Shown in pieces: positions 12,906 through 26,400 of a stretch of DNA of 64,000 nt. Numbering within the stretch: position 1 is the stretch's first letter; every line of letters begins with the position of its first letter. Below the pieces are notes generated by a model that searched no databases, was not told the origin of the DNA, and saw nothing but the letters and a program-made list of their open reading frames with translations. The stretch is from Membranipora membranacea (lineage: Eukaryota; Bryozoa; Gymnolaemata; Cheilostomatida; Membraniporidae). Both the position numbers and the translations under genes were made by a program. The stretch is from the NCBI GenBank assembly GCA_914767715.1, contig OU612072.1:3906001-3970000 (forward strand), read 5' to 3'.

Positions 12906-13907
12906 ATGGCGCCAAAAACAAAAGGTAAGTGGCATAAAACTCTCAGCTCTGACAGGAAAAATGAATTTTAGTCATTTTTGCACCAAAGATAGGGAACCCA
13001 GTGATGCCATGACACTGTCAAGCTTTATCTGAACAAAACCCTGTAACCTAAGTTACCATTACAAAACTATCCCAGTTCAGAGAGATTCAACATTACATAA
13101 TTTATTATTTCCATTCCACAGACAGCAGTGAAGTGACTCAGTGAGTGACAATGACAAAATCTAAAAAAAGTTTGGCCTTGGTTGGGTGTGTTTTGTATCT
13201 ACCCTAGTCTTTTGTTTTTGGTGAGAGATGGCTGTAGGCAATGCATTATCCGATTTAGGCCTCAATACAGCCCTACATACAACGTCTTAATACTGACTCA
13301 CAGTCACAACATCTTAACACATCCCAATTCCCAAGACTGCTCTACCTACACTTACAGCATCACAAGAAAGACTGCCTAATAATATATCACAAGCCTTTCT
13401 TGCAACGTCCCAATACAGCCCAACAGCAGGTCTTATGGGCCTTCACACACCCAGTCCAGGTGTCCTTCCATAACTCAACTGATAAACAAAATTGCATTGG
13501 TTGACTAATTCCAAGCACATTCCGTAGGAGGCCGAGTCGCCTAGCTAGTGTGTTGTCTCTGGTTGGTTGGAGTTGGTTCACTCCATCCGACCATTCAGAG
13601 CCATAACATTGACTATGACTCGCCTAGCCTGCAAGAGCGCCACGCTTTGGCTACGACCCAGAAGATTGACTACTGGTGAGTCTGACTGGCTGGGTCTTCA
13701 TTTTACTTATGATAGCGTTATTATTGTATGATCTATAAATATAGATGGCCAGTGTAGTGATAAATGATGAATCCTTCTTGTATTTTAGGAAGGAGTACAC
13801 AGCATACAAACACTACAGCACACACATAGCAGAGCATGGTGGAGAGTTAGATGCAAATCTACCAGAGCCAACACAAAACACACAGCACTGCACCGTGGAT
13901 AGACAGG
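12906..13907 (+). CDS. Four upstream exons: Claspin N-terminus, separate small gene, or upstream ORF
   Basis: A chain of frame-compatible exons starts with ATG in a good context: 12906-12924 (MAPKTK), 13122-13140, 13601-13675 (includes YDSPSLQERHALATTQ) and 13789-13907 (includes YKHYSTHIAEHGGEL). Each has canonical flanking AG and GT dinucleotides. The chain leaves phase 1. It can join Claspin only through a weak acceptor at 14406-14407. With the much better acceptor at 14390-14391 it would run on 20 codons and stop inside the first certain Claspin exon in another frame. I recognise no family. Its position directly over the promoter supports real transcription. Confidence 0.5.
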
Positions 13908-14424
13908 GTAAGACTCACATAACATATTTTTGATATTATCTACTTATCATCTGTATGCTGTCACTTGATGATGTCATGCATTGCATTTTTCTCACTCTGT
14001 AATTCAGAACTAATTGTAGAATGTAGACAGCAGAACAAACTTGTTCAGTGTAACAAATTCGGGACAGGTTGGTAATCTTTGCACCATGGTGTTTTGATTA
14101 ATCGAAGTGTTTTAGAATTCTAAAACTGAAAGTATGTGTCTCTGCAATGGGAAAAATTTATCTTCCATGGTGGTGCATAATATGACATATAATGAAGATG
14201 TCAATGCATTTGTCTTCATCCGGTGTCATAGTTATAAATGATAGAGGCATGCAGAAAAATATGTTTTCACGTCTCTCAAATAGTATAATTAATTGCTACT
14301 CTCTCTCTCATTTTAGTGATCAGTTTTTCTCACATCGCTTTGAGAGAAAAAAACTGATTCTTTTTAAGTAAAGTACGCACTTAACCCACAGTGCATGCTG
14401 GCTTGAGTACAATATTGTTCTGTG

Positions 14425-17400
14425 ATGGAGGGGAAGGACTGTCATACTAAACACACAAAGGTTGATGACGACTCAGATCATGATAGTCTGAAAGAAAACC
14501 GACCACCTAACTATAAACAATCAAAAATATCCAAACAGGTATAGTTGCCGCATTATCCTGAACACTTTGAGACGGAGATGAAATATTTATAGTCATATTA
14601 GTCCAGGACATATATGAACTTTTATGTGTCCTGGCTAGTGAATAGACACTTTTTTAATTAGTTGCATTGTCTGACACATTATAAACTATTTTTGAAAAGC
14701 AGAATTCACTAATTCAGAAGGTCTCAGATTTAATTCAATAGCCATGAGTTTATAATGGTTTGTTGTTGAGTGGAAATTGGGAACTGTAAAGGTGGTAACC
14801 ATTTATTCTGACTGCTACCGCTGTATTAATCTTTGTGTTTGTGAAATGAAGTGAGATCAAATCTATGATAATTCAATTATCAGTTTGTTTAAATATACCT
14901 TATAGAATTCTGATTAGTTACATTAATTTGATATTCAATGTTATGTCTCGTAGCACTATATGTATATATATCTGATAGTCAAAGCGTAAAGTGGTGAGCT
15001 CTAGTAGCGATAACCTGAGTGATGTCCAGGAGGAGGATGAGGTTCGTCCGGCCAGCTCAGCCAGTAAGAAGTCTGCAGCTAGCAGCTCTAATAAATCAGC
15101 GGCGAGCGGAAAGTCACCGAACTCACCACAACCGCAGAGGAGGAGTAAGAAAAGTAAACTGGATATGACAGCTGATGATGTGGTGAATAACTATATCAAT
15201 GGTGACAAGAGTGACGATGATAAGTGAGTGTCAACACATATAGATATCTCAGTACATTCATGTATCAATGGTGATGATCAAAACGTACTGGCCCATGCAA
15301 TCGGATTGAATGGGCGGTGAGCATCAAAAAAGTCAACGGTATGATCTTTTGTAGGGGTGATTGTTTTGGTTACTCACAATTTCAAACAAAAACTCATTTG
15401 TCATTATGACAAGTATCTATAACCATTCTGTATTTCCCTTCAATCGTGCAATGAAAAGTTGTTGAGAGTGTTGTTGTCTGTTATGTCGATTGGTCAAATG
15501 TCTTCATGTACTTGTATTTTTGTAACATTGCTGATCATCACCGTACCGGATAATCTCGCATATTTATAATTTTATTCGCACAGTGATAAATCAGACTTGT
15601 CCAGCTCTGATTCCAGCAGTTCCTCGAGTAGTGACAGCTCCTCCTCTTCATCGTCTAGTGACAACGATCAACCCTCTCAGCGTAGTAACCAAAGCTCTGT
15701 GATAACACAACAAACTACCGAGGAGAAGGCTGGGAAAAAGGCAGCGGATATGAATGAAGATTTGGAAACTTTTTGTGATCAAGTGATGAGTGGGATTAGT
15801 AATAACGCTTCAAAAAAAGACCAGAGTGACAGTGACTTAGAACACAGTGGTAGTCGGAAAAATAAATCTAAAGCAAAGCGTAACCGAGTCGATTCAGATT
15901 CAGACAGTGAACAAAGTTCAAAATCTGTGACACAAAATTGTGATGTCAAGTCAAAAGAGAAAAGAGACAGCGATGGACAACAAAGTGACAGTCATACTGC
16001 TAAACCAGAGAGTGACTGCTCCCAAAAAGTCAAGTCAAGAAAAAAACTGAGTAAGAAAAGGAAGAAAATAAAAAAGGCTGTTGTGAGCGATTCATCAGAT
16101 GATAGTTCCTCTTCATCTGATGATGATGTTCCGGTAATGAAAGGCAAGAGAAAAAGTAAACTAAGGAAAACAATGGAAGACAATGACGCAGAGAAACAAG
16201 ATACAAATAGTCAAAAGGTAGGCCTGTATGTATCTAGACAAGCTCTTTTTATTGTATTCAAATACGGAGCTTGAAATCACAGTTATGTGCTTGATACTGA
16301 AACAAACTACTGCTAGTTTGCACCCACAGCAACAATCAGTATGAGAAACAAGGAACCCTAAAATAAAAATGCTAATATTGAGAGTAATAATACTATACAT
16401 ATCATCATGTATCCAACCAGTATACCAATGTGGTCGCGATGTGCATAGAAGTTAATGAGGTAGAAATTTGTTTAAAAAAATGATGTGATACTAAAGATGA
16501 CAAACAATACATCGTTACATAGAATTAGCTGAGTGTTTGGAACAACCAGAGCCGTTTTATGCTGTAAAGTGATTCTTTCTTGTGATGAAGACCATGTGCT
16601 TTCTGCCCTGACTGGTTTTCAGGGCTATTATGAGTTCCAGTGGCGTAGAAAACAGTAGTAATATTAGAGGAGTAGTAGGATTGCTACCAGACAATCAAGA
16701 CACCTCTTCTCTGCACTGTCTTCTTCTGCATGTATTTGATTGGATTGGAGTCTCAATAAGCATAAAATGTCATGTTTCATTCTATTTACTGGAGGGCTGA
16801 AAGTTCAATTTAAATATTCCTCCAAATGATATTTTTGGGTAGACTAGGCAAAATGCCTGTCATATCTAATATATAGCATTGCTCTGCTAGCCCTATATTG
16901 GTGTGATAGTTATGAAGTATATTGGTAATTTTGACCCTTTTGTGTTCATATTTTTCTAATAATGATCTTATTTTCTCAGATTTTACACAGTTCTGCGTTA
17001 GATCCGGATCTGTTTGATGCTGAGGGTAGTAGTGATAATGAGAGAGGAGACGCTGCCGGATCAGCTAAATCTGACTCAGAGCAGCAAAGTGACAGCGAGG
17101 AAGGAGAAACTGTCAACAAACTCAGCAAAAAGTTCTCAGGGGTCAGTTGACGTTGCCATCGATTACGTACAATTAGGTTAAACTACCAAAACACACAGCT
17201 TTGTGTGGTGTTGTGTGATATGGGATTTGGGTGAGGCTTACTGGCGTTTTTTAGTTATGGTACACCCTTCAAGTCTGACCTTTTACTCCATAGACAAAAC
17301 ACTATGTTTTACTCCTTGACCCGACATCACAAAATTGTTTCCTCTGATTCTCCTGTAATAGTTATGGTAATGATTTTTTCTCACATATTCTTCTTATGTT

Positions 17401-20400
17401 CATTACCAACATAATAATGATAAACTGTCCAATGGAAACAAAATTGTCAGACATCACCAGCAAGCCAACATAACATACCCTCGTCATATCCTGGTCTGGT
17501 TATTATTAGTCTCTGCAATTAACTCATTGATGGCGATTCATATTATTAATGAATTAGCCTACTGGATGATGCAACTTTTGGCCGTCACATAATATCAAAC
17601 AGTAAAGTAAAAAGATGAGAATAAAAATGACCGTTCATTCTGTTTTCACAAAATGCCTACTTGTCATCAGGATCTAAGGTAGTAATATTGAGTTTGTTTG
17701 CTCAGTCTGATGTTACTGCTGTATGTACAGGAAGGCTTGAATAGAGCCGTACCCCCTCGCTCCGCCCCCTACCCCCTCCCTCCGCCAATAATCAACACTA
17801 AGAGACTCGCACTGCTCTGTATTTATATCAATCTGCCAGTCACTATGTTATATTATTCTCTACTATTTAGCCGGCTTCAAAAAAGAAATCAAAGTCTTCT
17901 TCTTCATCAAAAAGGAGACAGGATGATACACTGAAGATATACAGTGAGAAACAGAGGATGCTCAGAGGTATGACCTCCTTCCTTCAAGCCGACCATTTAG
18001 CTTGGAAACCAATTGGACAGAAGTGTATGAGATCCTTTCTTAGCTGTACTACTCAAATTTCTGTTTACTTTCCCAGCTCAACAACTTTAGTTAATTATAC
18101 TTATGATATATCTTGTCATTTCAGAACAAGAAGTTACAGTTCCTGTCTACCAGCCACCAAAACAAAGCCTCCGAGAATTCTTAGCTGAACAGGCTCCACA
18201 ATTGCTTCCAGCCCTGAGACAGGGGCCCAAAGTATCTGTCCCAGCCCCATCTCCTAGAAGGAAAGCAAACCCTCAGGCTAAACACAGCAGACCTCCTAAA
18301 TACATAGAAGAGATGGATTATCTTAAGGATAACCCTCTTATGTATAGTCCAAAAAAACCTCAAGGACGTAATAAGGTCAACAAGGTAAATCCAGATCACA
18401 TGACATTATCTTTATTTTATACTTGACAGTATCATATCACAGAGTAAGGATAAGCAGAGGGGACACTTCAATGATCTTTATAGTGCCTGCGGTTTTTATC
18501 CACTGGGGGAAATTCATCAATCTGGCCACCTGCCAATTTCAGAATATATATAAGTTTCAGTGGAGTTTTGTCATGCAGACATAGCCACCTTTGATAGGTC
18601 ATAATTCACTCGTATTTATCCTAAAGACTGATTTCTAACTTTTCTGAAATGTCCAATCTTCGAGCTATACACCATATTATTGTCATTTTTTGCTAGGATA
18701 CATAGGCTATGAGTAATCCAGGTTTTTAAAATGAGTTTTATCATATAGATTTACATAGGGCTTAGGTCAATGCACGGACATTTCCTAATTTTGATGACCA
18801 GCTGTCTATCAATTGTCACATGTAAATCTATATGACAAAACTCATTTCAAAAACCTGGATTACTCTTAGCCTATGAATCCTAGCAAAAAATGACAATAAT
18901 ATGGTGTATAGCTTGAAGCTTGGACATTCCAGCAAAGTTGGAAATCAGTCTTTAGGATAAATACAGAATGAATTATGGCCCATCAAAGGTAGGGATGTCT
19001 GCAAGAAAAATGCCATTATAACATATAGAGATAATGAGTTTTTGGCATCCAGCTGTGCACAATTTTCCCCCAGTGAATCAAAAACCGCAGGCACTATAAC
19101 TATCATTGAACTGTCCCCTCTGTATATCCTTACTCTGTGATCATATCCTGTTAACGATCCTTACTAGATTGATGATAGATGGGTTTGGTGATAGTAGTTT
19201 GTTTATTGTAACACAAAACATTCTCACTCCTCAATTGCAGATAAATAGAATACATTATACGTACTGTTTCCATATATCAATGTGTTGATCTGATATTACC
19301 ACATATGGTTACTTGAATGGTTAGTAAACAGGACCAGCATAGACATGATTACATGATAGTATCTAGTATAGTACCCTGTATGATGTTTGTAGCCGGTGAG
19401 ACACCAGTCTCTCTCTGCTATAACCCTCGAGTCGACTGGTGAGCCTGTAGAACCGAGCTCCGTACTCCCTACACCGAGCGATGACGAGGATCTGCCTGAC
19501 CTACTCAGCACTGTCACTGATGACCACACAGCAAACACTGATCTCTTCGCCGCTCCTCCTACTAATAGTGATAATCTATCCTCACAGAGCCAAGGCAACA
19601 AGGTAACCCTGCCATACTTGTGTTTTCTGTCTTAGTAAAAAAAACCTAGCCGATGTGATGACTCTGATATGATTGGCTGTTTGTTTTATTTCCACCAGCC
19701 AATCGGAGCCAACACATTGGCTAGGAAAGTCTTTGCTTTCGGAATGAATTTTCTTATACATTGTTGCAATTCATATTAAGCTGAGAGGGATAACCTTCAG
19801 GTTATATCTCAGCATAGGTTACTAGTGTTACTTTACAATCGCCCAAGTCTATTCACGATCTCCACAAATGAGCAAACAAAAGAAAGTAAAATCAATGTTT
19901 AAATGAAATGCAATTGTCCTGAAATGTGGTGGTTTTGTCATAAAAAACAACAAAATTCGTTGTTTTCTAGCATGACCATCCAATTTTGCTGGATGGGGAA
20001 AGCCAAGGTGAACTCACTGAACATGCCAGAGCTCTGAACAGCAAACCATTACATAATATCCTGACTCCCCAAACATCCAACAATGAGAGCCAATCACAGT
20101 CTCTAACAGATCCAGACAGCCAATCAAGAGTCAAAACTGAGAGCCAATCAGAATTCAAGCTACCATTAGATAGCCAATCACAATCACCGTTTGAAAGCCA
20201 ATTGACCAATGATAGTCAAAGCGAGTCACAAACACTAATGGAGGATGACACCTCCAGCTCTGTTATCTCCGTGGTAAAGTGAGTAGATTGTTAGCAGTGT
20301 TCTACCTTATAAACTTCATGAGTGGCGAGGTGGTTTTGTTAATTATGGCGCCCGCCCTCAACCTGCCAACTTTAAAAGTCTATACCCATATGTCATAGTG

Positions 20401-23400
20401 ATTAGCTTTGAGCTACCTAAAACCTAAAGGTACCTCAATGCAGGAAAATGTTCAACAAATATTTGCATTTGTCTTAGACAACCCTGCTCTTCAACTATCC
20501 TGGAGTTGAAATGGATAAGCATTGTGATTTTCTTGATAATATCTCATGTATATCCATAAACATATATTATAACATTATTACATATCATATATGTTGATGT
20601 TTATATGACACTTACATTATAGGAAGAGCCCTCGTAAGCTGAGAGCAGAGAGACGAAAAGAGAAACTCAAACGTCTGTTGGGTGACTCAGTAGACTTAGA
20701 CTGTGTACCGCAGCTAAGCTGTAGTCAGGATGGGACGGTCTGCCTAGATGATTGTAAGTGCCCTCTGTGCTATTAGTCTTGGATTTGTTAAGTATTAGCT
20801 AGATATTGTAGGCAATACCTCAATATTCTAGCCAATCCCACCATCGCATGACCATGGGTATGTTCATGGGTTGGTAGCTTATTTGATGTGGACCATATTT
20901 GGAAAAAAATGCAAACTCGTAATCTGCTACCTATTTTTGCATCACCCTGTTCTGTGACATCTGTGTTGGTTTTTGTCATATCAAATTACACTGCAAGAGG
21001 TTAGGGTTGTATATTAAAGTCTCTGCTAATTATGACACGACAACCACTCTTTGTTGGGGTTCAATGTTTAAACCTAAAAGCTGTATTGTTTAACAGCTCA
21101 GGAGAAGAGCAGATTTGACATGTTTAAGGAATCTTTTGAGAAGAAAGCTGCTCGAGAGCGAGAGTTGGAGGCTGATAAAAAGAAGAGGAGAGAAGTGCAA
21201 GCTCTCAGGTTAGTCCAATATTACAGGAAATCTAACAGTGAGAAGAGCAAACCATGATGAGATAAATTTTATTTACCCCTCACATAAAGCATAACAGTAA
21301 TGGGGTGGCCATTAACTTGAGGCACATTTAAAAGAAATATGACCATAAATTAGCGAATTCACTGGATGAAACAAGCTGATAGTAATATCAGAGACTATAG
21401 ATATATCTATAGTCTCTGGTAATATGATGATAAGCTATCAAGCAGAAGCGCAGAGTCCTAGTACTCAAGCCAATAATGTGTTACTATTATATACTGAAAA
21501 TGAATTTCACAACTGTATCCAATTACAAAATTTCTCTTGGTGAATTTTGTTGAAGGCTTGATCACTGCATGGACTCCGCCCCCAACACCCCCTGCCTGTA
21601 TAAGAGATGTATATCCTTGTAGTCAGGAAGCCAAAAGCTGCATTTATACTGCACATTTTTCGGTCAGATTTGCAGGATAAATGCAGCTTTATAGCGAGGT
21701 AGCCTATGTTTTGTATTTGTACCTGTTTCCTCTATAAACATGTTGTGTTTACAGTATTGTGAGGAATTTACCGGACGGATCTCAACATGAACTTAGTATG
21801 GACACTTTTACACATAGATCTGCTGAGGAAACAGGGGGAGGTAAGAAGTCGCCTATTATTACTTGAAATTTATCATACCCTAGAGCAGCTGGATATATGC
21901 AGGGGGAAAATTTTCATCGCTACTTGTAAATTAGCATACCCTGGAGAAGTAAGACACATGTGGGAGTAAATTTTATATAGTAAAATTTGCGACTAGCTAA
22001 AATTTAACTCGACGTCGCCAAGTTATACAAACTGCCACCCGAGCATGCACAGATTGGTGCTAGCTAGCATTAAGTCACTCAAAAATCAAACTCTAACTAA
22101 TATCTGCACCTCTCTTGTTTTTTCCTCAAGCTTGAGATCTTTTTTATCATCTTCAAAATTACAGCTCAGCCTAGAAATATGACCTAAACCTAATTCAAAT
22201 TTGATCCAATTTGCCTGTTATTAGTGTTTTTCTCCCGTGGACCAGTCAGATTAGACCGACTCAAAGTTGAGGCAAATTGGATCAACTCTGATCCATTTTA
22301 AGCCTATTGCTGTAATGATGGTTTAAACTTAGTTGATAACATTATGAGCATCGTACTATGTCCGCACAGTTGATCTATGAACACCTACAGTAGCAATTAC
22401 TAACCTACATAACTTATCGCACATTTCCTCTATCCATCAGTTACATCATTGTATTAGAGGTAGACTGAGCTTTGATGTTTGATTTTATGTTTGTTCCAGT
22501 CCACAAACTGTCAGTACTAAAAGAGATCCTCAAACATAAACTAGCCGAGAAGAGAGACGAAGAAATGAAAAGAAAACAGGAAATAATCAAAATGGAGGCC
22601 ATGGAAGAAGAACTTCCCGGTGAGTATCATACGTTGGCTCAACTCCGTCGCTAAACATGTGAAATATTGGACTCTTTTGTGATTGAAATCCCAGCAGAGT
22701 CATCGATGTTATTATAGCTGTTATCTAACTATCACAGGCATCACAAACCACATGTAGGTGGTAGTGATTCTGTATGGCAATAAAGATTGCATTCGTGGAG
22801 TCTTCAGGAGTTGTCGTCTCTGTTAATGAAAAAAGACAACTCCCCGCTGTATATTCATTTTGAAATTATGATAACCAGTTGTTATTTTGTTTCAAAGAAT
22901 ATGCTTTCCCATTCGCTCCCAATACTGTTGGTAGCTAAGCAGAAGCTAGCGTGGTCTGAGAAATCTAACTGGCTGCTCATCATGTCCATAATTCCATTTC
23001 ATACCCGCTTAAGTTATGATAATAATACAGAAACTTTATCTGACTTGAAATGTCCAAACTCATTAACAGAGGATGAGATATTAGATGATGACTTCTCTGA
23101 TGAAGAGGCGGAAGAGGAGGGGGATAACTCAGATAGAGCCGAGGGGGCGGAGTCTAGACAGGAAGTAGATGATGATGATTTAGAGCCCGCCTTCCTAACT
23201 GAGGATGATAGAGAAGAGGAAGAGCAGACTGAACTAGAGAAAGATGAGATTCTTATGGTGGGTAAATTTAAATCTGTATCTCACGAGCACTGCATAATAT
23301 TGCAATCTACAAAGTGAAGTTGGACAGTCCCTACCAAGATTTACAGGCTTGTCAATGTAAATTAAGATCAAACCTCAAGGACTCAAAAATAAGCAGAAGG

Positions 23401-26400
23401 AAGTTTGGTACGAGGCGATATTTATAATATTTTACACATGGGGAATTCATAACGGCTGTTGGTAAGTTCATGCTACTTCCCAAAAAGAATTTTTGTTAGT
23501 GTCCGATGAAAATTAAGTTTACAGCATATCTAATCAGAAAATCAAACCATGTCCATTCCAACCCACAGAAATTCACAATATTGAATGTAAGATATAAATG
23601 GTTCGGAGAAACAACGAAGGTGTGGACGAATGATTCCAACTAAAATATGAATCAGGAGAAATGTATTATTAGCAGCCACACCGCCTCAAAATTAATACAG
23701 TCCTCATCAGTCAGAAGGCTGTTTTGAGCTATTCAAAGCCTCCGCTGTGCATGTTAGTTTTGTTCTGAAGATTTTGTTTTTCATTATTCGGCAACTGCCT
23801 AGAAGGTAGTTGCGCACAAAAATAGGTTATAAAGTGGGGGAAAGTTCGGGGTAAGTTGGGGAAAGTGGTTGTTAGCAACGGTTTGTTATTATCCGATACT
23901 TTCAAAACTTTAACCATGTTGATGTCATTATTAATGTTGAGAAACATGTAAACTTGGTTTAAGTTTGTTTATGGGTGAAATTTAGAGAAATTTGAAATGA
24001 TGCAAAGTTGGAGATGAAATTTTTTACGGGGCAATCACTTTGTAACACAAAGCTTGATGAAATCGCAAAGTAGTAATCCGTGGGAGATTACTACTAAAGA
24101 TGCCCGAGTTTCAAGATGTTTGATATAATTGACTGATATTGGTTGACGAAAAGAGACTGCATTTTAGCGATATTTACAGGAAAGCTTTATATGGACTGCT
24201 TTTATGGGATATTAGTAAATCTGTTTTTAGACCAGTGTAATATGACCTCGTTAAAATGATAGCCAAAATTTCATTTAGGAATCAAGAGAAGGTCCCAAGT
24301 CCATAACCTCTTAGCATCAAATACTTGAAGCTGAAATATAGAGATTGTATCAACAGCCCAGATTCAGGGCCCATCTACTTAATGTGGATTAATAATACAT
24401 TTAGCTCCAACTCCAAACTAAATCAGGGGAAAAGAATTATTAACAGCCTTGGCTCCTTAAAATTAATACTGCCCTCATTAGTCAGAAGGCTGATTTGAGC
24501 TATGAAAAGCCTCCCCTGCCTGTACTAGACTGTGATTCAGTCCAACAACTTGAAGTTATCTACTCAGGTTGGGTGTGTCGGTTTGTTGTTGTTGTGAGCA
24601 GATAAATCCACACAATAACACACCAAAATCCATCAGCCAATCAAAACAAAACCAAAACACAAGCGCATGGGCATGGACACTAACTAGTGATACATAAAGA
24701 CTTAGTTTGAGGGTAGGTTAATTATGTTAGGATTATGTTTCTTGACTTGATATCCCATGTGAGCAAGATACAGCAGGTGTAAACACTGATTTACAAGAGT
24801 TGTCATCTCTGGAAAAAAGTGGGTGTAACCCCCTTGGAATTATGTAACATTTGCAACATGGCCGATCACGTCACGTGATCATATTGTGATGACATACTAC
24901 GAGGGAATTAGCGAGCAAAGTTTTTTTCCAGCATCTCAGGAGTAGCCAATCAAAGTGTGTGAATTATAGCTCTATTTCCTCATTGATTGTAAACAAGATT
25001 GGTGAGGATGAGAATACCTCAACTCGCAATTTATTCACTGATCATTTGACATTAAAATTAAAAGTCATTCATCGACAAGAATCCAACAAAACGAGTCACA
25101 CATTCCATAGAACATTTAATTTACTCCTTGCTTTGTTATGTCTTCATCTAGTTCCTCCAGCCTTGAGGCCCTGGACAACCCTTGGGATTTGCAGCCTAGA
25201 AGAGTTGTTGCACAAAGGCTGCAAGAGAATGTTGGGCAGCAGGAAGAGCAGCAACAAGAAGAGATGCCACAGCAGGTAGGAAATAAAAATGTCACTTGAC
25301 TTGTAATTCCATTCAATAGCATACAGGGAATAAAATTTGTGGTATTGGTATGACAAAATTATTATCAACACTAAGCTTAGTAATTGGACAGGACAGAACC
25401 AATGAACTAAACCTTAGTTCATTGATTGAGGTTTAGTTCATTGACAGAACATAGACAGGGCTAGACAAAACTGTAACTTCATTATTGTTGGAGTAAATGA
25501 GCAGAGCACAGAAGGCTTGCTGTAGACTAATAGAGAGCGATCAACTATACGAAACACTGCAAGTGTTGGATGTTTGCATACAAGGAGTTACAGCTGCCTC
25601 CTTGGTGCATATACTACTGGCAGTCCATCGGTTCCGATGATGACTTCTGCTTCTGAATCAATTTGCGCTAACTCGCTCTGTTATTTGTCAGCTTCTGCCA
25701 ACCATTTGTTGGTAATGTCGAGATATTTGAGACTCCTCTTGACTGTGCCCTTGTATCGCAGCTTTGGTGTATATAATATATAATTATATATTATATCATA
25801 TCAAGGAGTAACTCCTCTATTCCTCCTTGATTATATATTATGTATATCTGTGCTGATTTTGTAGGAGCAGATGGCTGTAGATCTCAATCCAGAATGGTGC
25901 TTGTGTGGGAAGTGTCATGTGTGGCCCGATCACCACATGAATAACTGCTGTGCTACGCACAAGATTTGGGAGCAGAAGAGACCAGAGGAAGACATCAGGT
26001 GTATGGCTGACTCACAGGACGTACACGACCTCTTAAGACCTGCTCCACTGAGAGTTATGTACAGGAATTATGCCTGCCATCATCGTAAGTATAGGCAAAG
26101 AGTAACAGTAAGTTACTCCTTGGTACAGGCGCTCAGTAACTATTAGCGTAGTAATGTTGTAATAAGCAATTATTTTGCTGATCGCTCCCCAAAACAACAG
26201 TCAATTTAAATTAAACACACTAATACAGATCCAGGACTTGCCAAAACAATGCAAGTCAAAATCTGCTCATGTTTGTGTTGGGAGATAATTTTAATTGTGT
26301 GAAATCACTGGAGCACTCTTTATTGCAATGTGTGAGAGGTTTTTAAACCACTGATTACCACTCTCAATTTCCTAACTGTGTTCACTCTTCTGGCCTCTCA

